64,000 bases of DNA, taken from Anaerolineales bacterium (lineage in GTDB: Bacteria; Chloroflexota; Anaerolineae; Anaerolineales; Villigracilaceae). The stretch covers positions 81,258-145,257 of the forward strand of contig JADZCC010000034.1 in NCBI GenBank assembly GCA_020851785.1, given 5' to 3'. Shown here in pieces: positions 7,230 to 16,966 of this stretch. Under the pieces are notes generated by a model, which was not told where the DNA came from, did no database searches, and worked only from the letters and a program-made list of their open reading frames with translations. Both the position numbers and the translations under genes were made by a program. The first letter of the stretch is position 1. Every line of letters begins with the position of its first letter.

Positions 7230-8339
7230 GTGATTCCCGGACTGGACGGCCTCCGCGCCATCGCCTTCTTGGTGGTCTTCTTCTTTCACACGCGCAACCT
7301 GCCCTTTGGCTGGCTGGGCGTGCAATTATTTTTTGTGTTATCCGGCTTTCTAATTACGGACATCCTGCTGAGGATGAAAGACCAACTGCCGCGCCGCGAC
7401 TTCTTCATCAAGTTTTATGGGCGGCGTTTTTTACGCATCTTCCCGCTCTATTATTTTTATCTGGCGCTGGTCGTCGTTTTTATTTTCGTCCTGCCTTCGT
7501 TAAAATTAAACCTGCTCAACCAGGAATTAAACAAAAGTTATTTCAATCAGATTTGGGTGGCGGCGTTTTACGTCTACGACTTCTTCCACGCCAGCGCCTT
7601 CTTTGAACGCAGTCGCTTCTTCACGCACCTTTGGTCGCTCTCGGTCGAAGAGCAGTTTTACCTGCTCTGGCCTTTGCTCATCTTCCTCACGCCGCGCGAT
7701 AAATTCAAACGACTCTGTCTAACCGCCATCGGAGCCGGTTTCAGCCTGCGCCTGATCATCTCCTTAATCTATCGGACGCAGGCCCTGCCCTGGTTGTTGA
7801 CCGACCCGCAACAGGCGGTGAACGTCCTGCCGTTTTCGCATCTGGATGCCTTCGCCTTCGGCGCGTACATCTCCCGCTTTGAACTGCCGCGCCCGCGCCT
7901 GCAATTGCTCAGCCTGAGCATTCTCATCCCGCTCCTCGGCCTCGGCGCCGATTATCTTTCCAAAGGAAGCGTCAGCGCCGCGCTGGGGTATGACCTGCCC
8001 CTCACCGGCTACTACAAGGAAGTTTGGGGCTACACTTTATTAAACTATTTTTTCGCCGTGTTAATCTATTGCGTGGCCAAGACCAATTTACTAACCAGGT
8101 TTCTGGAAAGCCCGCCGCTTAAATACCTTGGAAAAATCTCGTATGGTTTATATGTTTACCATTATGGAATCATCGCCATTTTCGTCGCCATTTTTCATAA
8201 ATATGGATTAGACTATGCCCTGCGTTCGCCGCAAATGTTCGTCAGCGCCTTCAGCGCCACACTCGCGATCGCCTCGCTCAGTTTTTATTTATTGGAAAAA
8301 CCGCTGATCTTGCTTAAAGGTAAATACTTCAAAACCTGA
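7230..8339 (+). CDS. Acyltransferase 3 (OafA/YrhL-type) membrane protein
   Basis: 369 residues beginning IPGLDGLRAIAFLVVFFFHTRN, the usual N-terminal motif of acyltransferase family 3, with about ten membrane segments. LWSLSVEEQFYLLWPLL is the second family hallmark. Such proteins transfer acyl groups to surface glycans or other extracytoplasmic acceptors; the substrate cannot be told. The start is a GTG with no clear SD; no earlier in-frame start looks better. The C-terminal SGNH domain of longer OafA forms is absent. The downstream PHP gene follows after 32 nt and may be cotranscribed. Confidence 0.9.
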   Translation: MIPGLDGLRAIAFLVVFFFHTRNLPFGWLGVQLFFVLSGFLITDILLRMKDQLPRRDFFIKFYGRRFLRIFPLYYFYLALVVVFIFVLPSLKLNLLNQELNKSYFNQIWVAAFYVYDFFHASAFFERSRFFTHLWSLSVEEQFYLLWPLLIFLTPRDKFKRLCLTAIGAGFSLRLIISLIYRTQALPWLLTDPQQAVNVLPFSHLDAFAFGAYISRFELPRPRLQLLSLSILIPLLGLGADYLSKGSVSAALGYDLPLTGYYKEVWGYTLLNYFFAVLIYCVAKTNLLTRFLESPPLKYLGKISYGLYVYHYGIIAIFVAIFHKYGLDYALRSPQMFVSAFSATLAIASLSFYLLEKPLILLKGKYFKT

Positions 8340-8371
8340 CAATCCACATCGCCGAAAGGGTTTCTGTAGTC

Positions 8372-9142
8372 ATGGGCCTCGCCGACCTTCACATCCACAG
8401 CATCTACTCCCCAGATGCCACCATCACCATCCGCGCCATCCTTAAGCAAGCCTCAGATGTCCAACTCAACGTCATCGCCATTACCGATCACGACGAAATT
8501 CGCGGCGCGCTCGAAGCCGCCAAAATCGCGCACGAATACGACCTGGAAGTCGTCCCCGGCGCAGAAATCTCCACCAAAGACGGTCACCTCGTCGCCTTGT
8601 TCATCCACGAAGTTCCGCCCGCCGGTCGTTCCCTCATTGAAACGCTGATCGCGATTGGCGAACAAGGCGGGCTGGCCATTGCGCCGCACCCTTTCAACGG
8701 CCTGCCCGGAAGCCTGAGCATGGAAGCCGTCGTTGGAGCGCTCACCCACCCCTATGCCAAAACCGTCCTCAAAGGCATGGAGACTCACAACATGAGCACG
8801 CACAGCTTTAACAGCGCCGCGCAAAAACTTGCCATCTATCTGCCGCTGGCCAAAATCGCCTCCAGCGACGCGCACCTCTACTGGGCCATCGGCGCCGGGC
8901 GCACACAATTTGAAGGCGACACCGCGCAAGACTTACGGTACGCCATCGAAAACAACGCCACCATGCCCATCCCCTACGAGGAAGAACTCTCCGCCCGGGC
9001 CGTCTTCAGTTGGATGCGCAGAATCACCCTCCGTCAGTTTGGCTACGCCTCCGATTCGCCCTCCGCCTCACAACCGATCAACACGCAAAAAATCGCCAGA
9101 ACGCTCATCCGCAAAATTAAAAGAAAAGAACCGGCTGAATAA
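8372..9142 (+). CDS. PHP-domain metal-dependent phosphoesterase
   Basis: 256 residues. Metal-binding motifs of the polymerase and histidinol-phosphatase (PHP) superfamily are in order: DLHIHSIYSPD at the N-terminus, AITDHDEIRGA near residue 37, GAEIST near 63, APHPFNG near 108 and SSDAHLYW near 165. Relatives include nucleoside 3',5'-bisphosphate phosphatases and other small phosphoesterases; the substrate is not evident. The stop codon lies inside the loop of the following terminator. Confidence 0.88.
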   Translation: MGLADLHIHSIYSPDATITIRAILKQASDVQLNVIAITDHDEIRGALEAAKIAHEYDLEVVPGAEISTKDGHLVALFIHEVPPAGRSLIETLIAIGEQGGLAIAPHPFNGLPGSLSMEAVVGALTHPYAKTVLKGMETHNMSTHSFNSAAQKLAIYLPLAKIASSDAHLYWAIGAGRTQFEGDTAQDLRYAIENNATMPIPYEEELSARAVFSWMRRITLRQFGYASDSPSASQPINTQKIARTLIRKIKRKEPAE

Positions 9143-9151
9143 GCGGTTCTT
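9126..9151. terminator. Shared terminator between the PHP gene and recO
   Basis: AAGAACCG/CGGTTCTT, followed by a T-run on the plus strand and preceded by A's for the minus strand, lies between convergent genes. The PHP stop codon is in its loop. Confidence 0.8.
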
Positions 9152-9153
9152 TT

Positions 9154-9912
9154 TTAGACTTTGACTTGCTTGATGAAATTCGGCGTATTGAGTTGACGTT
9201 CGAGCAGATGCGTAAAATAAGATTGCATTAACTGTTCCGCCTCTTTCTGGACCTCGAAGTTGGGCCGCGCGCGAGCGGCCTCGCGGTACGTTGACCTTTG
9301 GAAGTGCCGCAAATATTTAAGCGCTTCCAGCGAAATCCTCAACAGGTTGGGAACGCCATCCCCGCAACGCGAGCAAATGGCGCCGCCCGCCGTAAACGAA
9401 AAGAACTGGTCTTCGGGCAAAATCTCCCGCCCACAATTGGCGCACGCAAACAACTGCGGACGAAACCCAACCGCGTCCAACAGGCGCATTTCATAATAGC
9501 GCAGAGCCAGCCAACTATCGGATTCTTTTTCCAGACGGCTCAATGTATCGGTGAGCAATTTGAAAACGGTCGGATTGCCGCCCTCCTCTTCGTAAGAAAA
9601 ACGGAGCAGTAACTCGGCCGCATAGGCCGCGTAACTAATCTTTGCCAAATCGTCATGTAAAGCCAAAAAGGCGTTTACCGTTTCCACCTGCGTCACTATC
9701 AACAAATCCCGCCCCTTGGCCAACTGCACGCTGATCTGCGTAAATGGCTGTAAATGCCCCGCCTTGCGCGAAGTAACTTTGCGCGCGCCCTTCGCCAACG
9801 CGCGAAGCAGGCCTTGCTCGCGGGTATATAACGTCAGCAGACGGTCGGCCTCGCCCCAATCGCCATGCCGCAACACCACCGCCGAAGCGCGAAACGAGCG
9901 AAAGTCAGCCAT
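9154..9912 (-). CDS. recO: DNA repair protein RecO
   Basis: 252 residues: N-terminal OB fold (ASAVVLRHGDWGEADRLLTLYT), helical middle, and a zinc site CANC...CSRC at about 175-200. RecO loads RecA with RecF/RecR during recombinational repair. The start overlaps the end of cdd by 8 nt, so the two are translationally coupled. Confidence 0.95.
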   Translation of the reverse strand: MADFRSFRASAVVLRHGDWGEADRLLTLYTREQGLLRALAKGARKVTSRKAGHLQPFTQISVQLAKGRDLLIVTQVETVNAFLALHDDLAKISYAAYAAELLLRFSYEEEGGNPTVFKLLTDTLSRLEKESDSWLALRYYEMRLLDAVGFRPQLFACANCGREILPEDQFFSFTAGGAICSRCGDGVPNLLRISLEALKYLRHFQRSTYREAARARPNFEVQKEAEQLMQSYFTHLLERQLNTPNFIKQVKV

Positions 9913-10312
9913 TTTGCAAATGCCTGGGCGTGAACGCCTCAGGCAATAGTTCTGCGACGGTCAGCGCTTTGTGCAAATGACCTTCGCCATCCGCCAGCAA
10001 AACCAGCGTCTCCAGTCCAAATTCAGCCATCACCTGGCGGCATCCGCCACAGGGCGAGCCGCCGTTGTTGGTGACCACGGCAATGATCTCAAATTCCGTT
10101 TCGCCTTCGGAAACCGCCTTAAAGATCGCCACCCGTTCGGCGCACATCGTTTGCGGGTAGGCCGCGTTTTCAACGTTCACGCCGGTATATAAACGTCCAC
10201 TTTTGGTGCGTAAAGCCGCGCCCACTGGATAATTGGAATACGGCACATACGCGCGGCGGCGGGCTTCGTTCGCCAAATCAACCAGGGCTTGTTGTTCTTC
10301 TTGTTTAATCAT
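9905..10312 (-). CDS. cdd: Cytidine deaminase
   Basis: 135 residues of the homotetrameric type. The zinc and catalytic motifs CAERVAIF and PCGGCRQVM are intact, and NVENAAYPQTMCAE matches the nucleoside-binding segment. It converts cytidine and deoxycytidine to uridine and deoxyuridine in pyrimidine salvage. The SD is weak (AGGCGA). It sits between glmU (18 nt upstream) and recO, with which it overlaps. Confidence 0.95.
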   Translation of the reverse strand: MIKQEEQQALVDLANEARRRAYVPYSNYPVGAALRTKSGRLYTGVNVENAAYPQTMCAERVAIFKAVSEGETEFEIIAVVTNNGGSPCGGCRQVMAEFGLETLVLLADGEGHLHKALTVAELLPEAFTPRHLQNG

Positions 10313-10330
10313 CTTCGCCTACATTAAGTT

Positions 10331-11695
10331 TTATTTCTGCGGTTTGCGGGTCAGCTTTTTGATCGCGCGCGCGGGCATCCCCACCACCAGCGTATCCTCG
10401 GCCACGTCTTTGGTCACAATCGCGCCCGCGCCAGTTCTGGCGCCCGCGCCAATTTTTAGCGGAGCAACCAGCATCGTATCCGATCCGATGAAAACATCGG
10501 CGCCGATTTCCGTTGCGTGTTTCTTCTCGCCGTCGTAATTGCAAGTGATCGTCCCGGCGCCGATGTTGGTATTTGCGCCAATTTGGGCGTTGCCAATGTA
10601 AGAGAAATGCCCCATCTTCACGCCATCCGCCAGATGGGAATCTTTCACTTCGCCAAAGTTGCCCATGTGAACGTGATTGCCCAAATGCGCGCCCTTCCGC
10701 AAACGCGCAAACGGGCCCATGTCCACATCGTCTTCCAAAACGGCGCCCTCCAAAACCGAAGCCAACACTTTACAGCTGTCGCCAATTTGCGTATCGCGGA
10801 TGATGGTATTGGGGCCAAGTAAATTGCCTTCGCCAATGTTGGTTTTTCCATGCAAATACGTGTTCGGCATCACAACCGTATCTTTTCCAATCTTCACGCC
10901 TGCTTCAATATAAACCGAAGCGGGGTCGGGCATGGTGACGCCATTGAGCAAATGCTCGCAGTTAATGCGCCGCCGCATGGCAACTTCGACTTCCGCCAGA
11001 TGGATGCGTGTGTTCACGCCAATCGTCTCTTCCCGATCGTCCATCGGCATGGCCAGCACGGGTAAGCCATCCTGCACGGCCAGTTCGATTGCATCCGTGA
11101 GATAGTATTCGCCTTTTTTCGGGTTTTTAGGAATACGTTTCAACGCGCCCCACAACCATTTGGCGTCAAAGCAATAGCCGCCTACGTTCAATTCTTTGAT
11201 TTGTAACTGCTCCGGCGTGGCGCCATATTCCTCAACGATGGCCGCCACCGTTCCATCGGCCTTGCGGATAATGCGCCCAAAGCCGCGCGGGTCATCCGCC
11301 ACCACCGTCAGCATGGAGATTGGGCCCAAATTTTTCTTTTGCGTCTCTACCAGTTTTTGCAACGTCTCGCCGCGCAAGAGCGGCATATCGCCATAACAAA
11401 CGACGACCAAATCCGTTTTTCCATTTAAAACAGGTTCAGCCTGCATTACGGCGTGACCCGTCCCCAACTGCGGCTCTTGTAGCACGGTTTGCGCCGAAGT
11501 CTCAAGATATTCCGTCACCGCTTCAGCCCCATGCCCCACCACGACAATTGGCTTCTCGGTAGTGGCGGCTTGAATCGCATTCAGGGCATGCCAGAGCATG
11601 GGCTTGCCCGCCACTGCATGTAAGACCTTCGGCAGGTTGGATTTCATGCGCGTGCCTTGTCCGGCGGCCAGTAAAATCGCTGTCACTTTCATCAT
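10331..11695 (-). CDS. glmU: Bifunctional UDP-GlcNAc pyrophosphorylase / GlcN-1-P acetyltransferase
   Basis: About 454 residues. The N-terminal uridylyltransferase has LAAGQGTRMKSNLPKVLH. The C-terminal left-handed beta helix carries the acetyltransferase site region (RLRKGAHLGNHVHMGNFGEVK, IGAGTITCNYDGEKKHAT). It makes UDP-N-acetylglucosamine for peptidoglycan and surface glycans. Two adjacent ATG codons compete; the second (11692, MKVTAILLA) fits the family start and the AGGTGA spacing a little better. The gene heads a possible glmU-cdd-recO operon behind the tRNA-Gln terminator. Confidence 0.96.
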   Translation of the reverse strand: MMKVTAILLAAGQGTRMKSNLPKVLHAVAGKPMLWHALNAIQAATTEKPIVVVGHGAEAVTEYLETSAQTVLQEPQLGTGHAVMQAEPVLNGKTDLVVVCYGDMPLLRGETLQKLVETQKKNLGPISMLTVVADDPRGFGRIIRKADGTVAAIVEEYGATPEQLQIKELNVGGYCFDAKWLWGALKRIPKNPKKGEYYLTDAIELAVQDGLPVLAMPMDDREETIGVNTRIHLAEVEVAMRRRINCEHLLNGVTMPDPASVYIEAGVKIGKDTVVMPNTYLHGKTNIGEGNLLGPNTIIRDTQIGDSCKVLASVLEGAVLEDDVDMGPFARLRKGAHLGNHVHMGNFGEVKDSHLADGVKMGHFSYIGNAQIGANTNIGAGTITCNYDGEKKHATEIGADVFIGSDTMLVAPLKIGAGARTGAGAIVTKDVAEDTLVVGMPARAIKKLTRKPQK

Positions 11696-11712
11696 TCACC
11701 TCATAAAGACAC

Positions 11713-11756
11713 AAAAGACAGGGTTGTGCGAAATTCCAGCGCAATCCTGTCTTTTT
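11713..11756 (-). terminator. Hairpin between tRNA-Gln and glmU
   Basis: AAAAGACAGGGTTGTGCG pairs imperfectly with CGCAATCCTGTCTTTTT; read on the minus strand it lies after the tRNA and is followed by TTTTG. A likely terminator of the tRNA transcript. Confidence 0.65.
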
Positions 11757-11790
11757 GAGTGTTCCGCTCGGAGCGGAGGTTAAAATTTAA

Positions 11791-11861
11791 CTGGGGTACC
11801 TGGATTCGAACCAAGATCCACAGCTCCAAAGGCTGGTGTGCTGCCGTTGCACCATACCCCA
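11791..11861 (-). tRNA. tRNA-Gln (TTG anticodon)
   Basis: The minus strand folds as a 71-nt cloverleaf: acceptor TGGGGTA/TACCCCA with discriminator G, D arm GTGC/GCAC, anticodon loop CTTTGGA giving anticodon TTG, and T arm CTTGG-TTCGAAT-CCAGG. Position 27-43 is a C-T mismatch. CCA is not encoded. Confidence 0.93.
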
Positions 11862-11897
11862 ATAAAAGAGCGGGGCAAATTGTATCACAGTTTTATT

Positions 11898-12992
11898 TTA
11901 TTTCTTGTCCTGGTCGGGGAAGAGGCCCATTTCCTTGGCCTGCTCCAGCGAGATCACTTTGGCGTTGGCTGGTTTTTTACCATGCTGTTCCGCCGCCTGA
12001 TCCCAAAAATCATCCAGGTTGGTTGGCGGCTTGGGTTTGGTTTTGGAGGCTTCCAACAGCGCTTCCATTTCCGGCGCGGGTGGAGATTCTTTCAACCGCG
12101 CGGTCTGCGATTTGCCCGGCTTGCCTTCCGCGTTCTGCCGCGGGGGCAAAGGCACGGTCTTCGGGGAGATGGAGCGTAGCTCGCCGGTGGCGCCAATGTT
12201 GCGTAACGTCTTTTGAACCTCGCGCCTTAAAGCCAGCACGCCGGTAATCGTGTTAAAAATGTTTTCCTGATTCGCCAGACCATCGCCAGCCACGAGCAAA
12301 GCGTATAAAGAATCGACTGGAATAAACAGGAGGTCAGAGTCGCCCGCTTGAAACACGTGATATGAATCCAGCGCCTCTTGATGGTTATTGCGCGAGACCT
12401 TAATGCTCGCTTGATGAATGGCCGTCAGCGCCGAAACGATGGAGACTTCCAAACTGCTGTCTTTCAAACTTCCAGCGCGAGCTTGCACGCGGCCGCGTTC
12501 GCTGATTAAGAAAACGGCCTGGGTGTTGAAATCCTGCCGAAAGTTGGCCAGCAGGTCCGAGAGGCGCACGTGGCGCGCCTCGGTCTTAACGTCCACCTGC
12601 TCGGGCGGAAAGATGGTTTGGACCAGTCCCAGGCCTCTTTCGACCGCGTCCAAAAAATCCGCCAGTGGAATGGGCTTGTCAAAGATGGCCATGGCGCCCG
12701 CGCCGATCATTTCTTCGCGGGCTTTTTTGTCGGACATGCCAGAGATGAGGATGACTTTGACTTCGGGATGTTTGGCGCGGATTTTGTGCATGAGTTCCAC
12801 GCCAGTCATGCCGGGCAATTTGTAATCGGTGATGAGCAGGTCAATTTTGCGCCGCGCCGCTTCGAGCAAGGCCTCTTCGCCGGAAGGCGCTTCAAAGGCT
12901 TTAATCTCCGGCCTTTTGAGCGTATCCAGCGTATTCTTTAATAATTTGAGAATATCGCGGTTATCGTCAACCAGCAGAACGGCGTTTTCCAT
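11898..12992 (-). CDS. Response regulator with receiver and roadblock-like domain
   Basis: 364 residues. An N-terminal receiver domain (LLVDDNRDI, phospho-acceptor in LITDYKLPG, conserved Lys in FDKPIPL) is followed by a roadblock/LC7-like region (about 140-265) and a low-complexity tail. There is no DNA-binding domain, so it probably acts by protein contact; roadblock domains often partner small GTPases. It starts 7 nt after the OppF-like gene and is the last gene of the third peptide-transport cluster, which may link uptake to signalling. No histidine kinase is nearby. Confidence 0.85.
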   Translation of the reverse strand: MENAVLLVDDNRDILKLLKNTLDTLKRPEIKAFEAPSGEEALLEAARRKIDLLITDYKLPGMTGVELMHKIRAKHPEVKVILISGMSDKKAREEMIGAGAMAIFDKPIPLADFLDAVERGLGLVQTIFPPEQVDVKTEARHVRLSDLLANFRQDFNTQAVFLISERGRVQARAGSLKDSSLEVSIVSALTAIHQASIKVSRNNHQEALDSYHVFQAGDSDLLFIPVDSLYALLVAGDGLANQENIFNTITGVLALRREVQKTLRNIGATGELRSISPKTVPLPPRQNAEGKPGKSQTARLKESPPAPEMEALLEASKTKPKPPTNLDDFWDQAAEQHGKKPANAKVISLEQAKEMGLFPDQDKK

Positions 12993-12999
12993 GGCGCAC

Positions 13000-13986
13000 C
13001 TATTTCACCAGCCAACAGGCGACAAAATGGCCGGGGTTGTGTTCGCGGAATTCCGGCTCTTGTTGCGAGCAAATTTCCTCCGCAATCGGGCAACGCGGAT
13101 GAAAACGACAACCCGTGGGCGGGTTTAATGGGCTGGGCACGTCGCCCTTCAGGATGGTGCGTTGTTTTTTAGCTTTGGGGTTGGTGGAAGGGATGGCCGA
13201 CATCAGCGCCTGCGTGTACGGATGTAACGGGTTATTAAATAATTCCGTGCGATCGGTCAGTTCCACCATCTTGCCAAGGTACATCACTGCCACGCGGTCG
13301 GAGATATGCTCCACCACGCTCAGGTTGTGGGCAATGAATAGGTAGGTCAACCCAAATTCGGCTTGCAGGTCTTTGAGGATGTTTAAGACCTGCGATTGAA
13401 TGGAAACATCCAGCGCTGAAACGGGTTCGTCGCAAATGATGAAGTTGGGGCGCAAGGCCAAAGCGCGGGCAATGCCAATGCGCTGGCGCTGACCGCCGGA
13501 AAATTCATGCGGGTAGCGGCGGGCGTGATAACTTTCCAAACCCACTTTTTTAAGCGTATCAATCATCAGGTCGTAACGCTCCTGACGACTGCCAATGTTG
13601 TGAATGTGCAATCCCTCCATCACTGATTCGCCGATGGGCACACGCGGGTCGAGTGAAGCGTACGGGTCTTGAAAGATGATCTGCATGTGGCGGCGCACCT
13701 CTTTCAGATCGCGCCCTTTTAATTGCAGGATGTTTTTGCCCTCATAGCGAATCTCGCCAGAGGTCGGTTCCACCAGCCGGAGCATGGAGCGCCCGATCGT
13801 CGTCTTGCCACAACCAGATTCGCCCACCATCCCCAGCGTCTCGCCTTTTTTGACGGAAAAAGAGACTTGATCCACCGCCTTAACCTGATTGACCACCCGT
13901 TGCAGTAACCCCGCCCGCACCGGAAAGTATTTGACCAGATTTTCAACTTCGACAATATTTTGAACGCCTGCCTGGGTTTCATTCAT
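13000..13986 (-). CDS. Peptide ABC transporter ATP-binding protein (OppF/DppF type)
   Basis: 328 residues: Walker [10 protein letters not shown], signature FSGGQRQR, Walker [12 protein letters not shown], and the C-terminal oligopeptide extension with cysteines [15 protein letters not shown] that bind an Fe-S cluster in some relatives. It pairs with the OppD-like protein upstream. No permease gene is in this cluster, so the pair may serve the permeases of the two neighbouring clusters. Confidence 0.93.
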   Translation of the reverse strand: MNETQAGVQNIVEVENLVKYFPVRAGLLQRVVNQVKAVDQVSFSVKKGETLGMVGESGCGKTTIGRSMLRLVEPTSGEIRYEGKNILQLKGRDLKEVRRHMQIIFQDPYASLDPRVPIGESVMEGLHIHNIGSRQERYDLMIDTLKKVGLESYHARRYPHEFSGGQRQRIGIARALALRPNFIICDEPVSALDVSIQSQVLNILKDLQAEFGLTYLFIAHNLSVVEHISDRVAVMYLGKMVELTDRTELFNNPLHPYTQALMSAIPSTNPKAKKQRTILKGDVPSPLNPPTGCRFHPRCPIAEEICSQQEPEFREHNPGHFVACWLVK

Positions 13987-14016
13987 AATAAAAAATAACT
14001 CCGCAAAAAATTTTAA

Positions 14017-15045
14017 TTACGCCGAGACCTGCAAAGGCGCCGTATGCCCGTCCGCATTTTGATACAACCAACACCGCGCCAAATGCCCCGAAGCGGCTTC
14101 CTTCAACTCCGGTTTTTGTTCGGTACAAATCTTCAGCCCAAATTTTTCGCGCGCCGTGCAACGCGGCGCAAAGCGACAACCCGCGGGTAAATTCACCAGG
14201 TTGGGCACCGAGCCGGGAATCACTTCCAATTTGTCTTTAATTTCGCCCAAAATCGGGATGGAAGCGATCAGGCCTTGCGTGTAAGGGTGAAGGGGTTTTT
14301 CAAAGAGCGCGCCAACTTCGGCTTGTTCCACCACCTCGCCTGCATACATCACCGCCACGCGTTCGCAGGTCTCCGCCACCACGCCCAAATCATGCGTGAT
14401 CAAAATGATGGAGGTTCCCAACTTTTCGCGCAGTTCCAGCATCAGGTCTAAAATTTGCGCCTGAATCGTCACATCCAAAGCGGTGGTCGGCTCGTCGGCA
14501 ATCAATAACTCCGGCTCGCAAGCCAGGGCCATCGCAATCATCACGCGCTGGGCCATCCCGCCGGAGAGTTCGTGTGGGTAGGCCTTGGCGCGGCGTTCCG
14601 CGTCTGGAATGCCCACCATCTTCAAGAGTTCAATTGCGCGCGCGGCCCCCGCCGCTTTATCCAAATTTTTATGAATGCTCAACACTTCGGCAATCTGATC
14701 GCCCACCTGAAAGACCGGGTTCAACGCCGTTTGCGGCTGTTGAAAAATCATCGAAACGCGATTGCCGCGAATCTTCGTCATCGCTTCTTCGGAAAGTCCC
14801 AGCAAATCCTGCCCGTTGAGGAGCAGTTCGCCTTCCGCCACTTTTCCGGGCGGCGCAATCAGGCGCATAATCGAAAGCGAGGTGACGCTCTTCCCGCACC
14901 CCGACTCGCCCACAATCCCCAGCACTTCGCCGGGGTACACCGTAAAATTTACGCCATCTACCGCGCGCACGATGCCGTCTTCCGTATAAAAATAAGTCTT
15001 CAAATTTCGAACGTCTAACAAAGGCTGTGGTTTGGTTTCCGGCAT
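14017..15045 (-). CDS. Peptide ABC transporter ATP-binding protein (OppD/DppD type)
   Basis: 342 residues: Walker [12 protein letters not shown], signature [12 protein letters not shown], Walker [13 protein letters not shown], and the C-terminal cysteine extension ([19 protein letters not shown]). The SD GGGAG precedes ATG at 15045. It has its own extended -10 promoter in the 40-nt gap after the SBP gene, so the ATPases and regulator can be expressed apart from the two SBPs. Confidence 0.93.
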   Translation of the reverse strand: MPETKPQPLLDVRNLKTYFYTEDGIVRAVDGVNFTVYPGEVLGIVGESGCGKSVTSLSIMRLIAPPGKVAEGELLLNGQDLLGLSEEAMTKIRGNRVSMIFQQPQTALNPVFQVGDQIAEVLSIHKNLDKAAGAARAIELLKMVGIPDAERRAKAYPHELSGGMAQRVMIAMALACEPELLIADEPTTALDVTIQAQILDLMLELREKLGTSIILITHDLGVVAETCERVAVMYAGEVVEQAEVGALFEKPLHPYTQGLIASIPILGEIKDKLEVIPGSVPNLVNLPAGCRFAPRCTAREKFGLKICTEQKPELKEAASGHLARCWLYQNADGHTAPLQVSA

Positions 15046-15072
15046 TGCCTACTCCCATGCAAAATAAATTTG

Positions 15073-15081
15073 ATTATAGCA
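15073..15081 (-). promoter_or_regulatory. Extended -10 promoter before the oppD-like gene
   Basis: TGCTATAAT on the minus strand between the SBP stop and the ATPase start, 27 nt before its ATG. Confidence 0.55.
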
Positions 15082-15085
15082 AAGA

Positions 15086-16966
15086 TTACGGCGCAGGAAT
15101 AGCTTCGGCGGGCGCGCCATACAAAGCCGTTAACCCGCCCAACGCCCACGCAAACGGATATTTCACCTGTTGCGCTTTCACCGCCGTCGTTTCCGCATAC
15201 AACGGCACAAACGGCAACTCCTCCATGAGGATGGCTTGAATCTGAAACAGGTAACTCTGCGCCGCAGTCAAATCCGTTTCGGAATTTAACGCCGCGCACC
15301 CCGCCTGAAACTGGTCATTGCGATTCTCAAACGGCCCGCCACTCCCAAACCAATCGCACAAATAGCCCGGGTATTCGCTTAACCGCCAGCCCAACACAGC
15401 CAGATCATACTTCCCACTGGAGTACACGGCATAACGTAAGCCCGCCGCGTCAGTCAGTTGGGCTGAGAGCGGAATGCCCAAATGCAGAGCCTGCTGTTCA
15501 ATATATTTTGCCGCCTGCGCGCGCGCAGAATCCACCTCCGCAGAAGTGGAGAGCAAAACCAAACGCGGAAAGGCCTGTCCGTCTGGCGTTTGCAAACCAG
15601 AACCAGGTTGTGTAACGCCAGGTTCTTGCGCCCAACGATATCCGGCAGACTTGAGCATTTCCACCGCCGCAGGAATTCGCTCATCGGCAGAAAGTCCGGC
15701 GCAAGGCAAAGCCAAACCTGCATTTTGCCAGGCTGGGCTTGGCGCAAACCCGGCAGGCATTAAGCCCGGCGCAAATGCGCCGCTGACGCAGGCCAGCGCT
15801 TTGCGCAAACTTACATCGCTTAAAATTTCATTGCGCGGGTTAAAGGCCAAAAAGCGCGCGCTTCGGCTGGGGCTGAGCAAATCGGTTTGACTGCCCTCTG
15901 TCGAATTCAAAATTACGTCCACATCCCCGCGCACGAACGCCGCATTTGCAGATTCATCGTCGGCAAAAAACGTATAGGTCACGCGGTCATAGTTCGGCTG
16001 GCCAAACGGGAAATCGGGGTTGGCTTCGCTCGTCCATTGCGTTTCATTTTGCTGGGCCAGAGTCCAAACGCCCAGCGTTGGCTCGGCGGAATCTTCCAGC
16101 GCATATAAAGCCTGCTGAGCCGCCAAAATTTTGGCGGCGCGTTCTTCCAGCAGTTTATCCAGGTTGTTTTGGGCGTACTGTAATTCATCGCTCCGCTTGC
16201 CCAACTCGCCAGACACCTCGCGGGCGCCTTGGATTCCAGATAAAAATAACCTTTGCTGTTTCGTCAATTCATCCACTTGCGCTTGCACAGAGTTCAAATA
16301 GACTCTGGCGCTGGCGATCTTATCTTCCAGCGCTTGATCAGGCAGTAACGCGGAGGAATCTTGCAGGCGGGGTTCCCAAAAGGCTTTTTGGACGAGCGGG
16401 CCTTGCAACGCGCCATATTGCCAAACGCCCACGTTTGGTTTTTGCTTGAAATAAAATTTAACTGTCCGCGCGTCTTGCGCTTCGGCATGGTCGAGAAAAT
16501 TCAACGGGTAGGCGTCAGACCAATCGTAGCCGAGTTCATACTTCAAGGCGGTGTTGACTGTAAAAGCCACGTCTTCGGCGGTAAAGGGTTGACCGTCCGT
16601 CCACTTTAACGCGGCGCGCAGTTTGACAACGGCCGTATAGGCTTCGCCTTCTTGAAGGATCGGCGCAGGCGAGCCTTCCGCCGCGAGCGGTTGAAATTCA
16701 AAATTTGGCGGAACCAGTTGATATAAGCGCGGATAGGTTTGCGAGCGAAGCGCGTAATTGACATAGCTTGCGCCGCTCTCGTCGAACAAGCGCCAGACGT
16801 TCACGTCGGTTGGGTGGCCGATTAATGCAAAGCGCAGTTCTGGAGCATGGGCAGGCGCGGGAGAATTTGTCGGGGTGGGAATGCCGGTAAAAACAGGAGC
16901 AGGCTGGGGCGCGCAAGCGGCGAGGAGCGTCAATCCGAGGATGAGGGTGAAAATTCTTCGACGCAT
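15086..16966 (-). CDS. Family-5 solute-binding lipoprotein with coiled-coil insertion
   Basis: 626 residues from the ATG at 16966, which overlaps the previous stop as TAATG; the track TTG start four codons earlier lacks a usable SD. Lipobox LLAACAPQ marks an anchored lipoprotein. Family-5 motifs include LKWTDGQPFTAEDVAFTVN. About 84 residues (214-297 in track numbering) of charged, Gln/Leu-rich sequence without proline are predicted coiled coil, which normal peptide-binding proteins lack. It probably binds peptides or other oligomers for an Opp-type importer. A second SBP gene lies directly upstream. Confidence 0.88.
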   Translation of the reverse strand: MRRRIFTLILGLTLLAACAPQPAPVFTGIPTPTNSPAPAHAPELRFALIGHPTDVNVWRLFDESGASYVNYALRSQTYPRLYQLVPPNFEFQPLAAEGSPAPILQEGEAYTAVVKLRAALKWTDGQPFTAEDVAFTVNTALKYELGYDWSDAYPLNFLDHAEAQDARTVKFYFKQKPNVGVWQYGALQGPLVQKAFWEPRLQDSSALLPDQALEDKIASARVYLNSVQAQVDELTKQQRLFLSGIQGAREVSGELGKRSDELQYAQNNLDKLLEERAAKILAAQQALYALEDSAEPTLGVWTLAQQNETQWTSEANPDFPFGQPNYDRVTYTFFADDESANAAFVRGDVDVILNSTEGSQTDLLSPSRSARFLAFNPRNEILSDVSLRKALACVSGAFAPGLMPAGFAPSPAWQNAGLALPCAGLSADERIPAAVEMLKSAGYRWAQEPGVTQPGSGLQTPDGQAFPRLVLLSTSAEVDSARAQAAKYIEQQALHLGIPLSAQLTDAAGLRYAVYSSGKYDLAVLGWRLSEYPGYLCDWFGSGGPFENRNDQFQAGCAALNSETDLTAAQSYLFQIQAILMEELPFVPLYAETTAVKAQQVKYPFAWALGGLTALYGAPAEAIPAP

